Shown: piece after piece, positions 61,550 through 64,000 of the stretch
Position numbering within the stretch: position 1 is the first letter of the stretch
Layout of the letters: every line of letters starts with the position of its first letter
Origin: Novosphingobium piscinae
GTDB lineage: Bacteria; Pseudomonadota; Alphaproteobacteria; Sphingomonadales; Sphingomonadaceae
Direction: 5' to 3'
DNA length: 64,000 bases
Assembly (NCBI RefSeq): GCF_014230355.1
Contig: NZ_JACLAX010000001.1
Location: 124,001 to 188,000, forward strand
Position numbers and translations under genes: made by a program
The notes under the pieces: generated by a model
Seen by the model: only the letters and a program-made list of their open reading frames with translations
Told to the model about the DNA's origin: nothing
Database searches by the model: none

Positions 61550-62097
61550 GCGAGGCGCTGCAGCGGCTGAGCGACCGGCAGGAGATCCTCGACTGCCTGA
61601 CGCGGTTCTGCCGCGGCATGGACCGCTTTGACCGCGACCTGTTCCTTTCGGCCTTCCATCCCGATGCCGAGATCGCGGCCGGTCCCTTCGTCGGCAGCGC
61701 CGCGGGCTGCTGGGACTGGGCCGTGCCGATGCACCGCGCCGGCCAGGTGCTGACGCACCACCTGCTGCTCAACCACAGCGCCGACATCGCGGGCGACACC
61801 GCCCATGCCGAGACCTACTACCAGTTCGCCGCGCGCAACCATCCCTTCGCGCCGGACGGCGAGGAGACGGTGATGTTGGCCGGAGGGCGCTATATCGACC
61901 GGCTCGAACGGCGCGACGGGGCGTGGCGGATCGCGCTGCGCACCAACCTGATCGAATGGAGCTGTCTGCAGCCGTCGCTGCCGCTGCCCTTCGGAGATGT
62001 CCCGGACATCGGCGATAACGGCGTGACGGCGCGCGACCGCAGCGATCCGAGCTATGCCCGGCCGCTGCTCAACCGCCGGGCGCCGCGTTCGCCCTGA
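61546..62097 (+). CDS. NTF2-like (SnoaL) protein, second of tandem pair
   Basis: The 183-residue paralogue of the preceding protein has SDRQEILDCLTRFCRGMDRFDRDLF, FHPDAEIAAGPFVG, LTHHLLLNHSADIAGDTAHAETYYQFAARN and GGRYIDRLERRDGAWRIALRTNLIEW. It starts with GTG inside the upstream stop (GTGA). The His-rich THHLLLNHS replaces the NTQHVLGQS of its neighbour, so the two may act on different intermediates or form a heteromer. Its 3' end overlaps the convergent acyl-CoA synthetase by 29 nt. Confidence 0.83.
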   Translation: MSEALQRLSDRQEILDCLTRFCRGMDRFDRDLFLSAFHPDAEIAAGPFVGSAAGCWDWAVPMHRAGQVLTHHLLLNHSADIAGDTAHAETYYQFAARNHPFAPDGEETVMLAGGRYIDRLERRDGAWRIALRTNLIEWSCLQPSLPLPFGDVPDIGDNGVTARDRSDPSYARPLLNRRAPRSP

Positions 62098-63685
62098 GCC
62101 TGTCGCGGATCACGGTCTTGAGCACCTTGCCGGCATCGTTGCGCGGCAGGCTGTCCCACAGCGCGACCTCCTCGGGCACCTTGAAGCGGGCGACCCCGCG
62201 GGCGGCGAGATGGGCGTCGAGGCTGGCCACGTCCGGCCGGGCCTGACCGCGCGGCACGATCACTGCCACGGCCCGCTCGCCGGTGCGGGGGTGGGGCACG
62301 CCGACCACGGCCACCTCGGTGATCCCGGGATGGTCGCCAAGCAGATCCTCGATCTCCTTCGGCGCGATGTTCTCGCCGTTGCGGATGATCAGGTCCTTGA
62401 TCCGGCCGGTCACGACCAGCCCGCCGCCCGCGCGCCATTCGCCCTGGTCGCCGGTGCGGAAGAACCCGGCGTCGTCGAAGGCACCGTCTTCGTCCGCGGC
62501 ACGGGCATAGCCCACCAGCATCTGCGGGCCGCGCGCGCGGATCTCGCCAGCCTCGGCGATCACCACCTCGGCGATGCCCGGCCGACCATCGGTGTCCGCT
62601 GCCACCGCGAGATCGTCCGCGCCCAGCGCGCCCACGGTGGTGACGGGCACCTCGGTCGAGCCATAGACCCGGCTGACACGGGCCCTGGCAAACCAGTCGG
62701 CCGCTTCGCGGATCAGCGGCGGTGGCACCGATGCGCCGCCGCAGATGAACACCTTGAGGTGATCAAGCCGGGTTCCGGCCGTGCGTGCCGCATCCAGCAG
62801 GCCCTGCAGGAACGGCGTGGCGCCGGCCATGTGGGTGACCCGCTCGCGCAACATGGTGGCCACGGCGACGGCAGGGTCCCAGGCGTCCATCAGGACGGCG
62901 GTGGTGCCCAGCAGGACCGGCATCTCGAAGGCATAGATCGATCCGCCAATGTGGCTGACCGGCGAAGGGACGAGGAACCGGTCGCCCGGGGTGACCAGCC
63001 AGTCGCGGCCGATCTGCCGGATCAGCGCCCCGATCGAGTTGTGCGTGTGCAGCACGCCTTTCGGCCGCCCCGTCGTGCCGCTGGTGTACATGACCATCCG
63101 CACGGCATCGGGATCGGGCGGAGGCAGCGTCGCCGCAGGGACGCGGTGCAGCAGTTCGGCCCAGGCGGTTTGCCCGGCGGCCGGATCGCCACGCACCACC
63201 ACGACCTCGGGCGGGGTCTCCAGCCCGGCGCAGACCCGGGCCAGCATCGCGGCATAGTCGTGACCGCGGAAGCGCTGCGGGATGACGATCAGGCGGGTGC
63301 GCGCATCGGCCAGGATGAAGTGCAGATCATGGTCGCGCAGCGAGGGCAGGATCGGATTGACCACCAGCCCGGCGAAGGTCGCCGCTAGGTAGATCACCGC
63401 GGCCTCGTGCCAGTTGGGCAGCATCACGCTGACCACCCCGCCGGGCGGGATCTGCGCAGCGAGGCCGCGGCCGATCCGCTCGGCCTGGTCGAGCCATCCG
63501 GCCGCGGTCAGCCGCGTGTCGCCATCGACCAGGAGGATCCTGCCCGGATCGCGCTGGGCCGTGTCGCGCAGCGCCTCGCCCAGCGTCTCGCGCGACCACC
63601 AGCCCGCAGCATAGGCCTCGGCCGCGCGGGCCTCGTCCCAGCGAATGGACCAGCCTCCGGGTGTGATCTTGCGCGGCGTGGGCAT
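62069..63685 (-). CDS. AMP-forming acyl-CoA synthetase
   Basis: The 538-residue adenylating enzyme has the P-loop-like MYTSGTTGRPKGVLHTH, the VYGSTEVP motif, FFRTGDQGEW, GRIKDLIIRNGENIAPKEIE hinge and the C-terminal Lys in AGKVLKTVI. It activates a carboxylate to its CoA thioester, probably an acid made by the island's dehydrogenases, such as a cyclic or aromatic acid. GAGAGG lies five bases before the ATG at 63685. It is divergent from the SDR at 63857 and its 3' end overlaps the NTF2-like gene. Confidence 0.92.
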   Translation of the reverse strand: MPTPRKITPGGWSIRWDEARAAEAYAAGWWSRETLGEALRDTAQRDPGRILLVDGDTRLTAAGWLDQAERIGRGLAAQIPPGGVVSVMLPNWHEAAVIYLAATFAGLVVNPILPSLRDHDLHFILADARTRLIVIPQRFRGHDYAAMLARVCAGLETPPEVVVVRGDPAAGQTAWAELLHRVPAATLPPPDPDAVRMVMYTSGTTGRPKGVLHTHNSIGALIRQIGRDWLVTPGDRFLVPSPVSHIGGSIYAFEMPVLLGTTAVLMDAWDPAVAVATMLRERVTHMAGATPFLQGLLDAARTAGTRLDHLKVFICGGASVPPPLIREAADWFARARVSRVYGSTEVPVTTVGALGADDLAVAADTDGRPGIAEVVIAEAGEIRARGPQMLVGYARAADEDGAFDDAGFFRTGDQGEWRAGGGLVVTGRIKDLIIRNGENIAPKEIEDLLGDHPGITEVAVVGVPHPRTGERAVAVIVPRGQARPDVASLDAHLAARGVARFKVPEEVALWDSLPRNDAGKVLKTVIRDRLRANAAPGG

Positions 63686-63856
63686 GGCCTCTCTTGGCAA
63701 ATCGCGGCGCGCAGCGGCACCCCGCCCGTGCCAGTCATCGCTGCCACGATTGCACCCGCGCCGACGCCGGCCGGGCATCGCGCCGGTGATGCCGCAGGGG
63801 GTCTGCTTGACACCCGCGCGCGCGCTGGGCCTGTTCCGGCGCGAAAGGAATTTCGG

Positions 63857-64000
63857 ATGACACGCTCTCTCAACGGCCGCGTTGCGGTCGTCACTGGCAG
63901 CGGCTCGGGCATCGGCCGCGCCATCGCGCTGCGCCTGGCCGAGGATACGGCCCGGATCGCTATCTGGGACGTCAACCTGGCCGGGGCCGAGGAAACGGCT
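63857..64000 (+). CDS. Short-chain dehydrogenase/reductase (truncated by window end)
   Basis: The first 48 codons are present: NGRVAVVTGSGSGIGRAIALRL with the SDR cofactor loop TGSGSGIG, then AIWDVNLAGAEE with Asp after beta-2, favouring NAD(H). An AAGGAA ribosome site precedes the ATG. It extends the SDR-rich island beyond the window. The 171-bp gap to the acyl-CoA synthetase is the divergent promoter region; no clear operator was seen in it. Confidence 0.88.
   Translation, partial: MTRSLNGRVAVVTGSGSGIGRAIALRLAEDTARIAIWDVNLAGAEETA

Overview
The window is high-GC DNA from a Gram-negative alphaproteobacterium, most likely a sphingomonad (Sphingomonas/Novosphingobium/Sphingobium type). The grounds are four TonB-dependent receptors of sphingomonad style, an MFS-rich and SDR-rich accessory gene content, frequent GTG starts and 4-nt ATGA/GTGA gene overlaps, and a TGCGA-N5-TCGCA type iron box in front of iron genes. 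No rRNA, tRNA, CRISPR, phage or insertion sequence was seen. The genes read as catabolic modules packed side by side, several with their own outer-membrane receptor.

Layout. 1-1.8 kb: edge-truncated heme-type TonB receptor behind a putative Fur box. 2-6.4 kb: housekeeping or unlinked genes (FAD oxidoreductase, AhpD-like protein, DUF6481, outer-membrane beta-barrel, alpha/beta hydrolase). 6.5-22.6 kb: a rhamnogalacturonan/pectin utilisation locus (IclR regulator, rhamnose mutarotase, TonB receptor, GH28, CBM9-PKD protein, PL22, PL26-like lyase, GH105, GPH symporter, CE12 esterase, second esterase). 22.6-28.2 kb: an SDR-cupin operon facing an alpha/beta hydrolase-VOC pair across a long inverted repeat, followed by a convergent TonB receptor. 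28.5-37.4 kb: DUF1338 dioxygenase, 2-hydroxyacid dehydrogenase, MFS transporter, glycosylglycerate-hydrolase-like GH63, glycerate kinase and TonB receptor. 37.8-38.6 kb: bacterioferritin and its ferredoxin behind a second Fur-like box. 38.7-45 kb: ATP-dependent 5-oxoprolinase with DUF969/DUF979 transporter and DUF2891. 45-64 kb: an oxidative catabolic island (Baeyer-Villiger monooxygenase, Rieske oxygenase, Rieske ferredoxin, SMP-30 lactonase-like protein, TPP enzyme, two aldehyde dehydrogenases, amidohydrolase, nitronate monooxygenase, five SDRs including one cut by the edge, three NTF2-like proteins, acyl-CoA synthetase).

How they work together. In the pectin locus, enzymes with signal peptides would deacetylate and cut rhamnogalacturonan in the periplasm, the GPH symporter would import unsaturated GalA-Rha, the leaderless GH105 would split it in the cytosol, and RhaM would convert the rhamnose anomers. 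A 15-bp sequence in front of the TonB receptor recurs with one mismatch in the GH28/PL22 divergent promoter, suggesting a shared regulator. In the 28.5-37.4 kb locus, a glycoside hydrolase that would release glycerate sits next to a glycerate kinase, a transporter and a receptor, which suggests import and use of glucosyl- or mannosylglycerate. In the 45-64 kb island, the enzyme set fits alcohol to ketone (SDR), ketone to lactone (BVMO), lactone opening (SMP-30-like), aldehyde oxidation and CoA activation of a cyclic compound, but the substrate cannot be read from sequence.

A structural pattern cuts across modules: at least eight short tandem repeats (units of 7, 9, 12 or 15 bp) lie at or next to gene starts or stops.
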